The notes under the pieces are model-generated. The model was not told the DNA's origin. It worked only from the letters and a program-made list of their open reading frames with translations, and ran no database searches. From Allobosea sp. UNC402CLCol (lineage in GTDB: Bacteria > Pseudomonadota > Alphaproteobacteria > Rhizobiales > Beijerinckiaceae), in assembly GCF_000745475.1 (NCBI RefSeq), contig NZ_JQJJ01000010.1:1-64000 (forward strand): a stretch of DNA of 64,000 nucleotides, written 5' to 3'. The position numbers were made by a program, and so were the translations under genes. How positions within the stretch are numbered: position 1 is the first letter of the stretch; the number at the start of each line of letters is the position of its first letter. Below, in pieces: positions 17,975 through 26,421 of this stretch.

Positions 17975-17985
17975 TGCCGATCAAT
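17963..17985. promoter_or_regulatory. LysR-type operator over the LysR start codon
   Basis: ATTGAT at 17963-17968, eleven bases, then ATCAAT at 17980-17985. It spans the LysR start codon (17972-17974) and lies about 100 bp upstream of the PrpF-like start at 18082. It has the same half-sites and spacing as 17035-17057. GATCAATGATC at 17979-17989 is an extra overlapping palindrome. Confidence 0.68.
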
Positions 17986-18081
17986 GATCGAAATTTTTGC
18001 ATTTCACAACATGATGGGGGTGGCAGATATCGCTTTTCCAGTTGCCGTCGATCTCGGCGGAAGCTGCTGGAAGGAGCCGCG

Positions 18082-19167
18082 ATGGCGACCCAACTTCGCA
18101 TTCCATGCACACTCATGCGCGGCGGCACGTCGCGCGGTCCTGTTTTCCTCGCTTCCGACCTGCCGGCCGAACCCACTCTGCGTGGCGAGATTTTGCTGTC
18201 GGTCTTGGGGTCGGGCAATGAGCTTCAGATCAACGGGCTCGGTGGCGGCAACCCTCTGACAAGCAAGGTCGCCATCGTGGGGCCATCGACTCACCCCCGC
18301 GCCGATGTCGACTATCTCTTCGCCCAGGTGAAGGTCATCGAAAGGATCGTCGACACCTCCCCGAACTGCGGGAACATGCTGTCGACGGTTGCGCCCTTTG
18401 CCATAGAGAAGGGACTCGTTCAGGGCCAAATCGGCCGCACACGCGTCGTCATTCACAACGTCAACACCGGCCAACTCATCGCCGCCACGGTGCTGACCCC
18501 TGACGGGCGGCCCACTTACGATGGCGACACGGTCATCGACGGCGTTCCCGGCAGCGGCGCGCCGGTCGAACTGGAATTTCTAGGCGTCGCTGGCGCCAAG
18601 ACCGGAATGCTGTTGCCGACGGGATCGGCCGTCGACAGAATCGACGGCGTCGAAGTCTCCTGTATCGACGCTGCGATGCCTCTGGTCGTGATCGAAGCCA
18701 CCGCGCTGGGGAAGACCGGCGGCGAGTTGCCGGCGGACTTGGATGGCGACCGGTCGCTCATGAATCGTCTGGAGAGGATCCGACTGGAAGCCGGCAGGCG
18801 AATGGGGCTGGGAGACGTGTCCGGCCTCGTCATTCCAAAACCCGTGTTGATCGGGCCGCCGCAGAAAGGCGGTACGCTCACGGCGCGCTACTTCATGCCG
18901 CACTCCTGCCACAAGGCTTTCGCCGTGACCGGCGCCGTCGGTCTCGGCACGGCCTGCGGCACGCCGGGCACGCTGGCGCATCGTCTCGTCGGAGAGGTCA
19001 GCCTGCCCCGCAGCGTGACGATCGAGCATCCGTCGGGGCGCATCGAGGTCGTCATCGACCGACGGGAAGGCGCAGCCACCGCCGCGGTGCTCAGAACGAC
19101 AAAGCCTATCCTGGAGGGCATCGCCTTCGCCCAAATTCCGGACCGGCCGGCGCCCCTCGCGGCCTGA
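18082..19167 (+). CDS. PrpF/4-oxalomesaconate tautomerase-like isomerase
   Basis: A 361-residue protein of the PrpF family (diaminopimelate-epimerase fold), which moves double bonds in aconitate-like acids; GalD and methylaconitate isomerase belong here. It begins with RIPCTLMRGGTSRGPVF, and INGLGGGNPLTSKVAIV, DVDYLFAQV and NCGNM (with the active-site-type cysteine) follow. The length matches GalD. The start at 18082 has AAGGAG six bases upstream; an open frame 36 codons longer runs over the LysR operator and is unlikely. With the MmgE/PrpD proteins it suggests breakdown of an aconitate-like acid. Confidence 0.88.
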   Translation: MATQLRIPCTLMRGGTSRGPVFLASDLPAEPTLRGEILLSVLGSGNELQINGLGGGNPLTSKVAIVGPSTHPRADVDYLFAQVKVIERIVDTSPNCGNMLSTVAPFAIEKGLVQGQIGRTRVVIHNVNTGQLIAATVLTPDGRPTYDGDTVIDGVPGSGAPVELEFLGVAGAKTGMLLPTGSAVDRIDGVEVSCIDAAMPLVVIEATALGKTGGELPADLDGDRSLMNRLERIRLEAGRRMGLGDVSGLVIPKPVLIGPPQKGGTLTARYFMPHSCHKAFAVTGAVGLGTACGTPGTLAHRLVGEVSLPRSVTIEHPSGRIEVVIDRREGAATAAVLRTTKPILEGIAFAQIPDRPAPLAA

Positions 19168-19187
19168 TGCTCTCTGGGGAGTTTCGT

Positions 19188-19907
19188 CTAGTTCTGTAGC
19201 CTGCCGATCGTCTGCAGCAGACGGTGCTGCAAGGATGACCGTACATGGGCGCGGGCGGCGGATTCGGCTCGCTCGCTGTCGCGCTCCAACAATGCCGCGA
19301 CGATGGCGCGATGCTCCGACGCCGCAGATCGCGCGCGATCGCCCATTGCGAGGAGACTCGGCAAGAGGGACATCGTGATGCCGAGTTGCGTCAGGCTGCG
19401 GAGCAGATAGCGGTTATGCGCGGCAAGCGCGATCATGTTGTGGATTTTGACGTTTATATCGCTGAGAGCGTCGAGGGTTACGCCCGGCTCGGATTCGAGC
19501 GCGCTCAGGGCGGAGATCGTCTCCAGCTCGATGTCGCTGGCGCTCTGGGCCGCCAGGCGCGCTGCTGCGCCCTCGAGCACCTCCCTCATAAAATAAAGTT
19601 CGACCACCTGCTGATGGTTGAGGTTGGAGACGATCAACCCGCGCCGGGGCTCGTTCGTCAGCAAGCCGTCGGCTTCGAGACGAAGGATGGCATCGCGCAC
19701 GGGCGTCCGCGACACGCCGAAACGGGCCGCGAGATCGACCTCCGTGACGCGCTCGCCGATGGGAAGCGTGCCTTTGCGGATGGCATCGCGCACCTTGATC
19801 TGGATATCGGAGGCCAGATCGCCGCTGCCGCTGATCTGATGATCGGTCGTGTCGGCCGAAGTTGGTCGCCGTTTGCCGCTGGTCCGGACTTTGACTGGCT
19901 TCGCCAA
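19188..19907 (-). CDS. FCD-domain GntR-family transcriptional regulator, second paralog
   Basis: A 239-residue FadR-type regulator with a polar 25-residue N-tail, a winged helix-turn-helix at about 30-92 (ERVTEVDLAARFGVSRTPVRDAILRLEADGLL) and an FCD domain from about 105. The metal-site helix reads NVKIHNMIALAAHNRYLLRSL and keeps the histidine that its paralog at 11476 has lost; EHRAIVAALLERD supplies the later histidine. Long identical stretches show the two are recent relatives. It converges on the PrpF-like gene with 20 nt between and lies downstream of MmgE/PrpD copy 3. Confidence 0.88.
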   Translation of the reverse strand: MAKPVKVRTSGKRRPTSADTTDHQISGSGDLASDIQIKVRDAIRKGTLPIGERVTEVDLAARFGVSRTPVRDAILRLEADGLLTNEPRRGLIVSNLNHQQVVELYFMREVLEGAAARLAAQSASDIELETISALSALESEPGVTLDALSDINVKIHNMIALAAHNRYLLRSLTQLGITMSLLPSLLAMGDRARSAASEHRAIVAALLERDSERAESAARAHVRSSLQHRLLQTIGRLQN

Positions 19908-20084
19908 CCTGCAAACCTTTCATCGCCTGACGGCGCGCATCGGCCGGGCCGAGACGCCGGCCACTGCCGGACAGAGGCTCGGCGCAACCGCCGAGCCTGA
20001 GCAGTGCGGTTAGCACGGATGCCCGAAACCGGCCAAGATGCCACGGGCCTGAGCCGCTCTGAGAGGCGGCCCAGGCGATGGGCT

Positions 20085-21458
20085 TCAGTGCTGCCGGGCC
20101 TCAAGCAAGGCGGAAATTCTTGGAATAGACAGCCTGTCGTTCGTGGCGAAGCCCGTGACCGCCTTGAACAGCTCGTCTGCCTTCTCGTCTCCCAGAACCG
20201 GCGCGACAAGCCCTTCGAACTTGTCTTGAATCTGGACCCAGTTCAGCGGCCGGTCGGGGTGACCGAGGACGATATCGACCGAGGCCTCCATCTGCTGCCC
20301 GTCCGAGAGATCGATCAGCAGCTTCGCGGCCACCTCCGACTGCCCCTTGACGGGAATGCACTCGATTTTGGGCAGAAGTTCCGAAACCGCCGGGTCCGCA
20401 ACCATCTCATCGGTAAAATCGAAAGCGGAGAGGCGGTACCCGGCGAGCCCCATGGCAATGCAGCAATAGGTGCTGAAACGGGCTTCCAGGCCCGTTCTGG
20501 GCGCGGGGTTGCCTGCGGCCACCAGCGCAATCGGATTGACGAAGGCCTGGATCCTGGTGACCGTCCTGTTCCCGACCTGATCCTTGACGCTCAGGGCGGC
20601 TTCAGCCGCGGCATGCGTCGCGCGGCAGCTCGCGAAGCGCTTGTAGCCATTGCGCAGGACGTACCACTGTTCGTCGAAGTCCAGCTCCGGCAGCACAAAC
20701 TCCGCTCCCTTCAGGAAGCTCGGCAGCAGCCCCTTGTCGCGCTCGAAGAGGTTCTGCCCGGACACGAAGCCCGAACGCGCCATTTCTGCGGCCATAACGC
20801 CGTCCATGGCCGCCTTGCCCGCATGGAACGGCTTGGAATGTGTGCCGAACGAGCCGACGAGCCCGCCTGCGGTTGTGGCGGCGACGCCGAGCGCGTTCGC
20901 CACCTGATCCTGGTCGAGATCCAGGAGAACGCTCGCACTGGCCGCGGCACCGGCTCGGCCGAATATCGATGTCGGGTGGAAGCCATGGTGTTGGAGCGTG
21001 CGGCCCACACCCTGCTGCCCCCCGCCGCCGAGCCGCGCCATGACTTCATATCCGGTGACGAAAGCGCGGAGGGCGGTCTCGTCGTCGACCTCGTGATGTT
21101 CCGCCAGGCTGAGCGCGGCCGACCAGCAGGGGCCGCTGGGATGTCCACCGCCGGCGTAGTGCACGTCGTCGAGGTCCATGGCGTGGGTCATGGTTCCGTT
21201 GAGCAATGCCGCGATCGCCGGCTGGGTTTTCGACCCTAGAAAGATGCGCGCCCCGCCCGGCGCGTTCCAGTTGGCGGCGACCGCGCGGAGGGCTTCGACG
21301 GCGCCGTCCTGATGGCCGGCCACCGAGACGGCGATGAAGTCGGCGAGAGCTTGCCTGCCGGCATCCCGCACCGCTTCCGGCAAGACTCGTCCGCGTGCGC
21401 CGGCGACGAAACTCGCCAGCTTTTCAGAGCGGTTCTGTTCGAAAGACTGCTCGCTCAT
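20085..21458 (-). CDS. MmgE/PrpD family protein, copy 3
   Basis: A 457-residue family member more distant from copies 1 and 2. It keeps HAMDLDD (Asp95), GGHPSGP (His106), GFHPTSIFG (His161) and SKPFHAG (Lys209), but has glycine-rich GGGGQQGVG where the others have the YEKGW region, so its substrate is likely different. It is transcribed alone. A palindrome at 21540-21570, centred about 97 bp upstream of the start, probably controls it. Confidence 0.86.
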   Translation of the reverse strand: MSEQSFEQNRSEKLASFVAGARGRVLPEAVRDAGRQALADFIAVSVAGHQDGAVEALRAVAANWNAPGGARIFLGSKTQPAIAALLNGTMTHAMDLDDVHYAGGGHPSGPCWSAALSLAEHHEVDDETALRAFVTGYEVMARLGGGGQQGVGRTLQHHGFHPTSIFGRAGAAASASVLLDLDQDQVANALGVAATTAGGLVGSFGTHSKPFHAGKAAMDGVMAAEMARSGFVSGQNLFERDKGLLPSFLKGAEFVLPELDFDEQWYVLRNGYKRFASCRATHAAAEAALSVKDQVGNRTVTRIQAFVNPIALVAAGNPAPRTGLEARFSTYCCIAMGLAGYRLSAFDFTDEMVADPAVSELLPKIECIPVKGQSEVAAKLLIDLSDGQQMEASVDIVLGHPDRPLNWVQIQDKFEGLVAPVLGDEKADELFKAVTGFATNDRLSIPRISALLEARQH

Positions 21459-21935
21459 TGATCACCTCCAGCGGCTCGACCGACCTCAGGCAGCGCCGTA
21501 GCCTCACCGGGGCATATCGTGCTGACATCGCACGTCAAGTACAAATGTATGCAGCTGCATGTTGATTTGTTTCGGGGCCCGTTTGGTGGTCTCTTCAGCT
21601 ACGATCATGCCGGACAATCGTTCGAGAGCCGGGCTGAAGACGGACTGGCCGGTAGACCCCTCGACGCTTGATCGGGCTACACCGCGCCCTGCGCGGCCAA
21701 GCTGGGCGGCGCATGGGTTCGCTTTGGTGGCGGCGGCCCCATCTCTTGGCGCTCGCGGCAGTTAACCTGACAACGCCCTGCGACCAGCGGTGCAGCTGAA
21801 CGTTCCGCGCTAAGCGTCCAATTCGGCGCCGCCCAATCGATAAGCCGACCTTATCCACTCCCATCGCGATTGAGAATTTGACCGCCTTGCGGATTTAAAT
21901 AGCTTGTTTGGAGAATTACTGCCGGGATAAAATAA
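21459..21935. other. Divergent intergenic region
   Basis: This gap lies between MmgE/PrpD copy 3 and the PLP enzyme gene. It contains the palindrome at 21540-21570 and, near the right end, an AT-rich segment (TTGACC at about 21876 and TTTAAATAG about 14 bases on) that could be a weak promoter for the rightward gene. No coding sequence was supported. Confidence 0.45.
21540..21570. promoter_or_regulatory. Palindromic operator upstream of MmgE/PrpD copy 3
   Basis: The core ATGCAGCTGCAT is a perfect 12-bp palindrome, flanked by ACAAAT on the left and ATTTGT on the right. It contains TGTATGCA, shared in reverse with the palindrome at 11313-11339, and lies about 80-110 bp upstream of the gene. A site for one of the two FCD-GntR paralogs is the likely reading. 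Confidence 0.55.
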
Positions 21936-22949
21936 ATGAGCGGAAGACCTCAAGTAAAGATCAGTGAAGATCTTCGGCTTTGCGTCGAGTTTCGTGACGT
22001 CGCAGCGGCGGCTCTTCGGATCTCCGGCCATGTCGTCAAAACGCCGCTCATCGCGAATGACGAGCTTGATCGCATCCTCTCCGCAAAAGTCCTGTTGAAG
22101 GCCGAGACGCTGCAGACCACGGGTTCGTTCAAGTTCCGCGGCGCGCTCAACCGCGTCTTGCGCATGACCCCGGCCGAGCGGAAGGGCGGCATCGTCGCCT
22201 GGTCCTCGGGCAACCATGCGCTGGCGATCTCCGCCGTCGCCGCCCGCAACGGCATCAAGGCGACGATCCTGATGCCCTCGGACGCGCCGCGCACCAAGAT
22301 CGAGGGCGCCGAGCGGTTCGGCGGTACGGTACGCCTCTATGATCGCGCGACGGAAGTGCGCGAGACGATCGGGGCCGAGATCGCGGCCGCCACCGGCGCC
22401 GTGATCATCCCACCCTATGACGATCCCGACATCATGGCGGGGCAGGGTACGGTCGCGCTGGAACTCGCCGAGCAGGCTCGCGAGCGCGGCGTTTCGCTCG
22501 AGATGCTCGCGGTGAGCTGCAGCGGTGGCGGGCTGGCGGCGGGCTGCGCCATCGCGATGAACGGCGCCTCCCCCGATACGCGCGTGTTCTGCGTGGAGCC
22601 CGCCGGTTTCGACGACACCGCCCGCTCGCTCGCGTCCGGCCGGCGCGAGAGCAATGCGCCCGGCGCCCGGAGCCTGTGCGACGCGCTGCAGGTCGCGACC
22701 CCCGGAGAGCTGACCTTCCCGGTCAACCAGGCGCTGCTGGCCGGCGCCGTCGCCGTCACCGATGACGAGGTCCGCCGCGCCATGCGGCTCGCCCATGATT
22801 TGCTGAAGCTGGTGGTCGAGCCCGGCGGCGTCGCCCCCCTGGCCGCGGCGCTCGCCGGCAAGCTCGACGTCGCCGGCAAGACCGTTGCTCTGGTGCTGAG
22901 CGGCGGGAATGTCGACCACGACACATTCGCCCGGTGCATCGCCGTCTGA
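21936..22949 (+). CDS. Fold-type II PLP enzyme (threonine dehydratase/serine racemase family)
   Basis: A 337-residue PLP enzyme of the catabolic threonine dehydratase, serine racemase and hydroxyaspartate dehydratase group. The cofactor lysine is Lys66 in GSFKFRGA, SSGNH at 90-94 is the substrate-binding loop with a serine where serine racemase has its second acid/base, and SGGG at 196-199 binds phosphate. There is no ACT regulatory domain, as in the short catabolic forms. The ribosome site is weak at this ATG, and the conserved fold starts about 18 residues in. Next to the D-glutamate cyclase genes it may racemise or deaminate a hydroxy-amino acid; substrate unproven. Confidence 0.85.
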   Translation: MSGRPQVKISEDLRLCVEFRDVAAAALRISGHVVKTPLIANDELDRILSAKVLLKAETLQTTGSFKFRGALNRVLRMTPAERKGGIVAWSSGNHALAISAVAARNGIKATILMPSDAPRTKIEGAERFGGTVRLYDRATEVRETIGAEIAAATGAVIIPPYDDPDIMAGQGTVALELAEQARERGVSLEMLAVSCSGGGLAAGCAIAMNGASPDTRVFCVEPAGFDDTARSLASGRRESNAPGARSLCDALQVATPGELTFPVNQALLAGAVAVTDDEVRRAMRLAHDLLKLVVEPGGVAPLAAALAGKLDVAGKTVALVLSGGNVDHDTFARCIAV

Positions 22950-22972
22950 GCTCCTGTTTGGAAACTCACTTT

Positions 22973-23011
22973 TCATCCCGAGAAGCTGCAAAGCAGCCTC
23001 TCGAAGGATGA
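22973..23011. repeat. REP-like intergenic hairpin element
   Basis: TCATCC and GGATGA bound a stem-loop, CGAGA-GCTGC against GCAGC-TCTCG, at 22979-23003. Related TCGGGATGAGGG sequence reappears near 23074. This has the look of a dispersed intergenic repeat of Hyphomicrobiales and may also end transcription of the PLP gene. Confidence 0.5.
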
Positions 23012-23145
23012 TTCCAAATGATTCCGGAGCCTCCTCAAGCCTCCTTTGAACGCCCTTTCTGACGGAATGGCTGCTCGGGATGAGGGTTGAGGGAATGTCC
23101 AGAGAGGCTCTGAAACCTTCCGTTCCTGAAAGATACCGAACCGCC

Positions 23146-24213
23146 ATGCTGTCGAAAGAAACGCCGCTCTACGGTCGCCTCGCCGCCACGATCGACCGCT
23201 TCATGACGATCGACCTGACTGGCGTCGGCCTGATCGACCATCTCCGCGGCGCGCTCGAACGGCGTCAGCAGGGGCCGATCTGCATGGGCGCGGCCGAGAT
23301 CATCGTGAACAGGGTCAGGGAGAAGGGCGGCCCCGTCCTGATCGCGACCGGTTTCCCGGAGGGCGGCGGCGTGCCGGAGACCGATGGCCCGGTCGGCGCG
23401 GCGCTGCTGGCGCGAGCGCTGTTCCTCGGGCTCGGCGTCGAAAGCGTCATCGTCGTCGACGAGGATTGGGAGGCGATGATGCGCCAGACCTGCCTCGGCG
23501 CCGGCCTCGTCCCGATGCCGTTCCCCATCTCGGGCGTGATCGAGCCGATCGCCTTCCTGCGCCCGGTCTATATCCGCACGGTACCGAAGGACGCCGAGGG
23601 CTGCCGGGCGGTGAGCGACGATCTGCTGGAACGGACACGCCCCAGCCTGATGATCGCGATCGAGCGCCCCGGCGCCAATGCGAACGGGCTCTATCACGGC
23701 CTCGGCGGACGCCCGCTCGACGGCATGGTCGGCGATCTCGACTATCTGTTCCGCACCGGAAAGGAGCTTGGCCTGCCCTTCATCGGCATCGGCGACGGCG
23801 GCAATGAGCTGGGCATGGGCGTGCTTGCCGAGGATCTGCCGGGCTTCTCGCCCAAGGCCGCTGATTGCGGCATTCCCGGCCGGGGCGGCGTCGCGGCAGC
23901 GACGGCGGCGAGCCATCTCGTGATCTCCAATGTCTCGAACTGGGGCGCGACCGGCATCATCGCGGCGCTTGCGGGGTTGCTGGAGAACGAGGTCGTGTTC
24001 CATGAGCCGGAGCTCGAAACGCGCTGCATCGAGCAATGCGTCGCTGGGGGTGGCGTCGACGGCATGTTCATGGCGCCGGAGCCGGCGGTTGACGGCATCT
24101 CCGCCCGCGAATGGGAAGGGCTCGTGCGCAGCCTGCGGGGCTCGGTGCTGCGCGCGCTGGGGCATTCGGTCAACTGGAAGGGCGATCGCGGCGACTGGCG
24201 GCAGGTGAAGTGA
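23146..24213 (+). CDS. D-glutamate cyclase-like C-terminal domain protein (DUF4392)
   Basis: A 355-residue single-domain protein matching DUF4392, the C-terminal half of the animal D-glutamate cyclase DGLUCY, which converts D-glutamate to 5-oxo-D-proline. The marks are IATGFPEGGGVPETDGP (67-83), ERPGANANGLYH (173-184), IGDGGNELGMG (215-225) and NVSNWGA. The frame is open from an ATG at 23080, but that stretch runs into a repeat-like TCGGGATGAGGG and has no good ribosome site, so 23146 is preferred; 23095 is also possible. The partner domain, DUF1445, is encoded separately at 26422. Confidence 0.82.
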   Translation: MLSKETPLYGRLAATIDRFMTIDLTGVGLIDHLRGALERRQQGPICMGAAEIIVNRVREKGGPVLIATGFPEGGGVPETDGPVGAALLARALFLGLGVESVIVVDEDWEAMMRQTCLGAGLVPMPFPISGVIEPIAFLRPVYIRTVPKDAEGCRAVSDDLLERTRPSLMIAIERPGANANGLYHGLGGRPLDGMVGDLDYLFRTGKELGLPFIGIGDGGNELGMGVLAEDLPGFSPKAADCGIPGRGGVAAATAASHLVISNVSNWGATGIIAALAGLLENEVVFHEPELETRCIEQCVAGGGVDGMFMAPEPAVDGISAREWEGLVRSLRGSVLRALGHSVNWKGDRGDWRQVK

Positions 24214-24360
24214 CCGGGGCTGTCCGGCATCGCCTCGGATGCTTGGAACCGGATGTGTGAAGCGCCGCCGCAGTCCCAGGCGAGGGGCCAATCATGCTAG
24301 CCTGCCCGGAGCGGCCGGCGGCGATCGGCCGGCCGGCAAGCGAGCGGGGCACCGCCTGAG

Positions 24361-25263
24361 ATGACCGATTTCCGCAGCCTCGAGCTGTTCTACTGGGTCG
24401 CGGAGCTGAACAGCTTCAGCCGCGCGGCCGAGCGCGCCAACACCACGCAGCCCTCGGTCTCGCAGCGGATCGCGGCGCTGGAGGCGGAGCTCGGCGTCAA
24501 ATTGTTCGAGCGCAACGCCCGTTCGATCAGCCTGACCCATCAGGGCCGCAAGCTCGTCCAATATGCGGAGCGCTTTCTGCTGCTGCGCACGGAGATGCTG
24601 GCCGAGGTCGGCTCGGCTGTCGCCATGAAGGGCGTCGTCAGGCTGGGCGTGTCGGAGACCATCGCGCAGACCTGGCTCAGCCGGTTCATGGAGCGCGCGC
24701 ATGCTGTCTATCCCAACATCGTCATCGATCTGACGGTGGACGTGTCGCCGGCAATGCGCGACCTGCTCGCCCGCGGCGACCTCGACCTCGCCTTCATGCT
24801 CGGCCCGATCGACGACCTGACCATGGCGAGCTGCGACCTATGCGCCTATTCGCTGGCCGTGATCGCCTCCCCGGATATGGTGCTCGGCGAGGAGCCGCTC
24901 AGCATCGCCGAGCTTCGCAATTTCCCGATGATCACCTACCCCAAGGCGACGGCGCCCTATCCGCGCCTACGCGAGGCGCTGAACGATCCGTCCCTGCCGC
25001 CGCCGCGCATCTTCGGCAACTCGTCTCTGACGACCATCGTCCAGATGACGCTCGACAGGATCGGCGTCAGCGTGATCCCGCCGGTCGTGGTGCAGCGCGA
25101 ATTGAAGGAAGGCCGGCTGCGTATCGTCAAGACGGTGCTGGACCTGCCGGATCTGGTCTTCACCGCTGCCTTTCCGCTGACGCTGAGCGGCAGCCTCGCA
25201 CGCCCGATGGCCGAGCTCGCCCAGGACATCGCGCGCAGCTACGAGGCGAGCCGCGCCTTCTGA
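24361..25263 (+). CDS. LysR-family transcriptional regulator
   Basis: A 300-residue LysR protein with an N-terminal helix-turn-helix at about 3-62 (NSFSRAAERANTTQPSVSQRIAALEAELGVKLFER) and an effector domain from about 88 to 295. It follows the DUF4392 gene by 147 nt on the same strand and converges on a second LysR gene 27 nt downstream. The two differ in sequence and are not recent duplicates. Position suggests control of the D-glutamate cyclase and 5-oxoproline genes; the inducer is unknown. Confidence 0.9.
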   Translation: MTDFRSLELFYWVAELNSFSRAAERANTTQPSVSQRIAALEAELGVKLFERNARSISLTHQGRKLVQYAERFLLLRTEMLAEVGSAVAMKGVVRLGVSETIAQTWLSRFMERAHAVYPNIVIDLTVDVSPAMRDLLARGDLDLAFMLGPIDDLTMASCDLCAYSLAVIASPDMVLGEEPLSIAELRNFPMITYPKATAPYPRLREALNDPSLPPPRIFGNSSLTTIVQMTLDRIGVSVIPPVVVQRELKEGRLRIVKTVLDLPDLVFTAAFPLTLSGSLARPMAELAQDIARSYEASRAF

Positions 25264-25290
25264 AGGCGGAGCTCGCAGCCCCCCTCAAGC

Positions 25291-26172
25291 TCAGTCGATC
25301 CCGAGCCGCGCGGCCACCCACAGGACCTCGTCGGCAAAGGCCCGGACCAGGGGCTGACGCCGCGAAACCTTCGGCCAGATCAGCCCGATCGAGCGCTTCG
25401 GCGCATCCACGATCGGCAACTTCCGGACATCGACGCCCTGCGGCCAGGGCGGCAGCCAGTCCGGGATGAGCGCGACACCGAGCCCTCTATGAACCAGGAT
25501 GGTGATCGCCTCGATCGAATCAAGCTCGTGGAATTCGCGCGGCACGATGCGCTTCGAGCGCAGATATTGCTCGACGACGCGGCCGCCCCAATGGTTGCGG
25601 TCGTAGCGGATGAAGGGCTCGGTCTTGAGCAGCAGCCCGGGGTCGCTTTCCGCGGTCTCCCGCGGCGTGATCAGGAGCAGCGGCTCCTGCCGCAGCTGCG
25701 TCCATTCCAGGGTCTTCGGCATCGCGAAGGCCGGCTGGACGATGATGGCCGTGTCGAGCTCGCCGGCGGCCAGCTTGGCATAGAGATCCGTCGACGTACC
25801 CGGCAGGATGTAAAGCTCGATGCCCGGTCGGTTGCGCTGCAGCGCCAGCATCACATCCGGCATGAGGCCGCTCAGCACCGTGTGGATCACGCCGACCCGC
25901 AGCAGCCCGACATCCTGGCGCCCCGCCGCTGCTGCCTTGATATGGGACACCGTGCCGACGACGAAGCGGGCATCCTCCAGGATCGCGGCGCAGGCGGCCG
26001 TCACGCACATCGCATTGCCCGAGCGATGGATCAAAGGCGCGCCGATCTCGCCCTCCAGCACCTTGATCCGCTGCATCACGGCGGAGGGCGTCAGGTTCAG
26101 CGCCCGTGCGGTCCGCGTGAGCGATCCCGTCTCAGCGACAGTCAGCAGGGTCTGCAGGAAGCGCGTATCCAT
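25291..26172 (-). CDS. LysR-family transcriptional regulator
   Basis: A 293-residue LysR protein with helix-turn-helix at about 1-60 (GSLTRTARALNLTPSAVMQRIKVLEGEIGAPLIHR) and an effector domain from about 90. It is divergent from the DUF1445 gene at 26422, the classic layout for a LysR regulator and its target. AGTTTT-TCTT-AAAACT lies 5 bp before its start codon and a 17-bp palindrome lies at 26330-26346, both candidate binding sites. It probably switches the DUF1445-liv-pxp block. Confidence 0.9.
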   Translation of the reverse strand: MDTRFLQTLLTVAETGSLTRTARALNLTPSAVMQRIKVLEGEIGAPLIHRSGNAMCVTAACAAILEDARFVVGTVSHIKAAAAGRQDVGLLRVGVIHTVLSGLMPDVMLALQRNRPGIELYILPGTSTDLYAKLAAGELDTAIIVQPAFAMPKTLEWTQLRQEPLLLITPRETAESDPGLLLKTEPFIRYDRNHWGGRVVEQYLRSKRIVPREFHELDSIEAITILVHRGLGVALIPDWLPPWPQGVDVRKLPIVDAPKRSIGLIWPKVSRRQPLVRAFADEVLWVAARLGID

Positions 26173-26176
26173 TTGT

Positions 26177-26192
26177 AGTTTTTCTTAAAACT
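26177..26192. promoter_or_regulatory. Inverted repeat just upstream of the LysR start
   Basis: AGTTTT, TCTT and AAAACT form a 6-bp inverted repeat beginning 5 bases upstream of the minus-strand LysR gene at 26172. The place suits an autoregulatory site. Confidence 0.4.
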
Positions 26193-26329
26193 GAAAGCAG
26201 AGAAACGCATTTTTCATTTTGTTCGCGGTGCGTCAAATTTAATGCGCTGCACAAGACGCGGAGCCTCCGCGCGGCTGTCCGATCACGGACCCGTCTGCCC
26301 GGAAGGACGGCAGCCGGCCGGCCTTCCGG

Positions 26330-26346
26330 CATAACGGCCCGTTATG
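26330..26346. promoter_or_regulatory. 17-bp perfect palindrome upstream of DUF1445 gene
   Basis: CATAACGG, C, CCGTTATG is a perfect palindrome with a one-base centre, about 75 bp upstream of the preferred DUF1445 start (26422) and 158 bp from the divergent LysR start. An operator is likely. It also argues against starting the gene at the ATG at 26344, which lies within it. Confidence 0.55.
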
Positions 26347-26421
26347 GCGATCGATACGGATTCACGATTGGACGTGTGCGTCGGACGGTGCGCCCATGAT
26401 GCAACGAACGGGGATGAGGGG

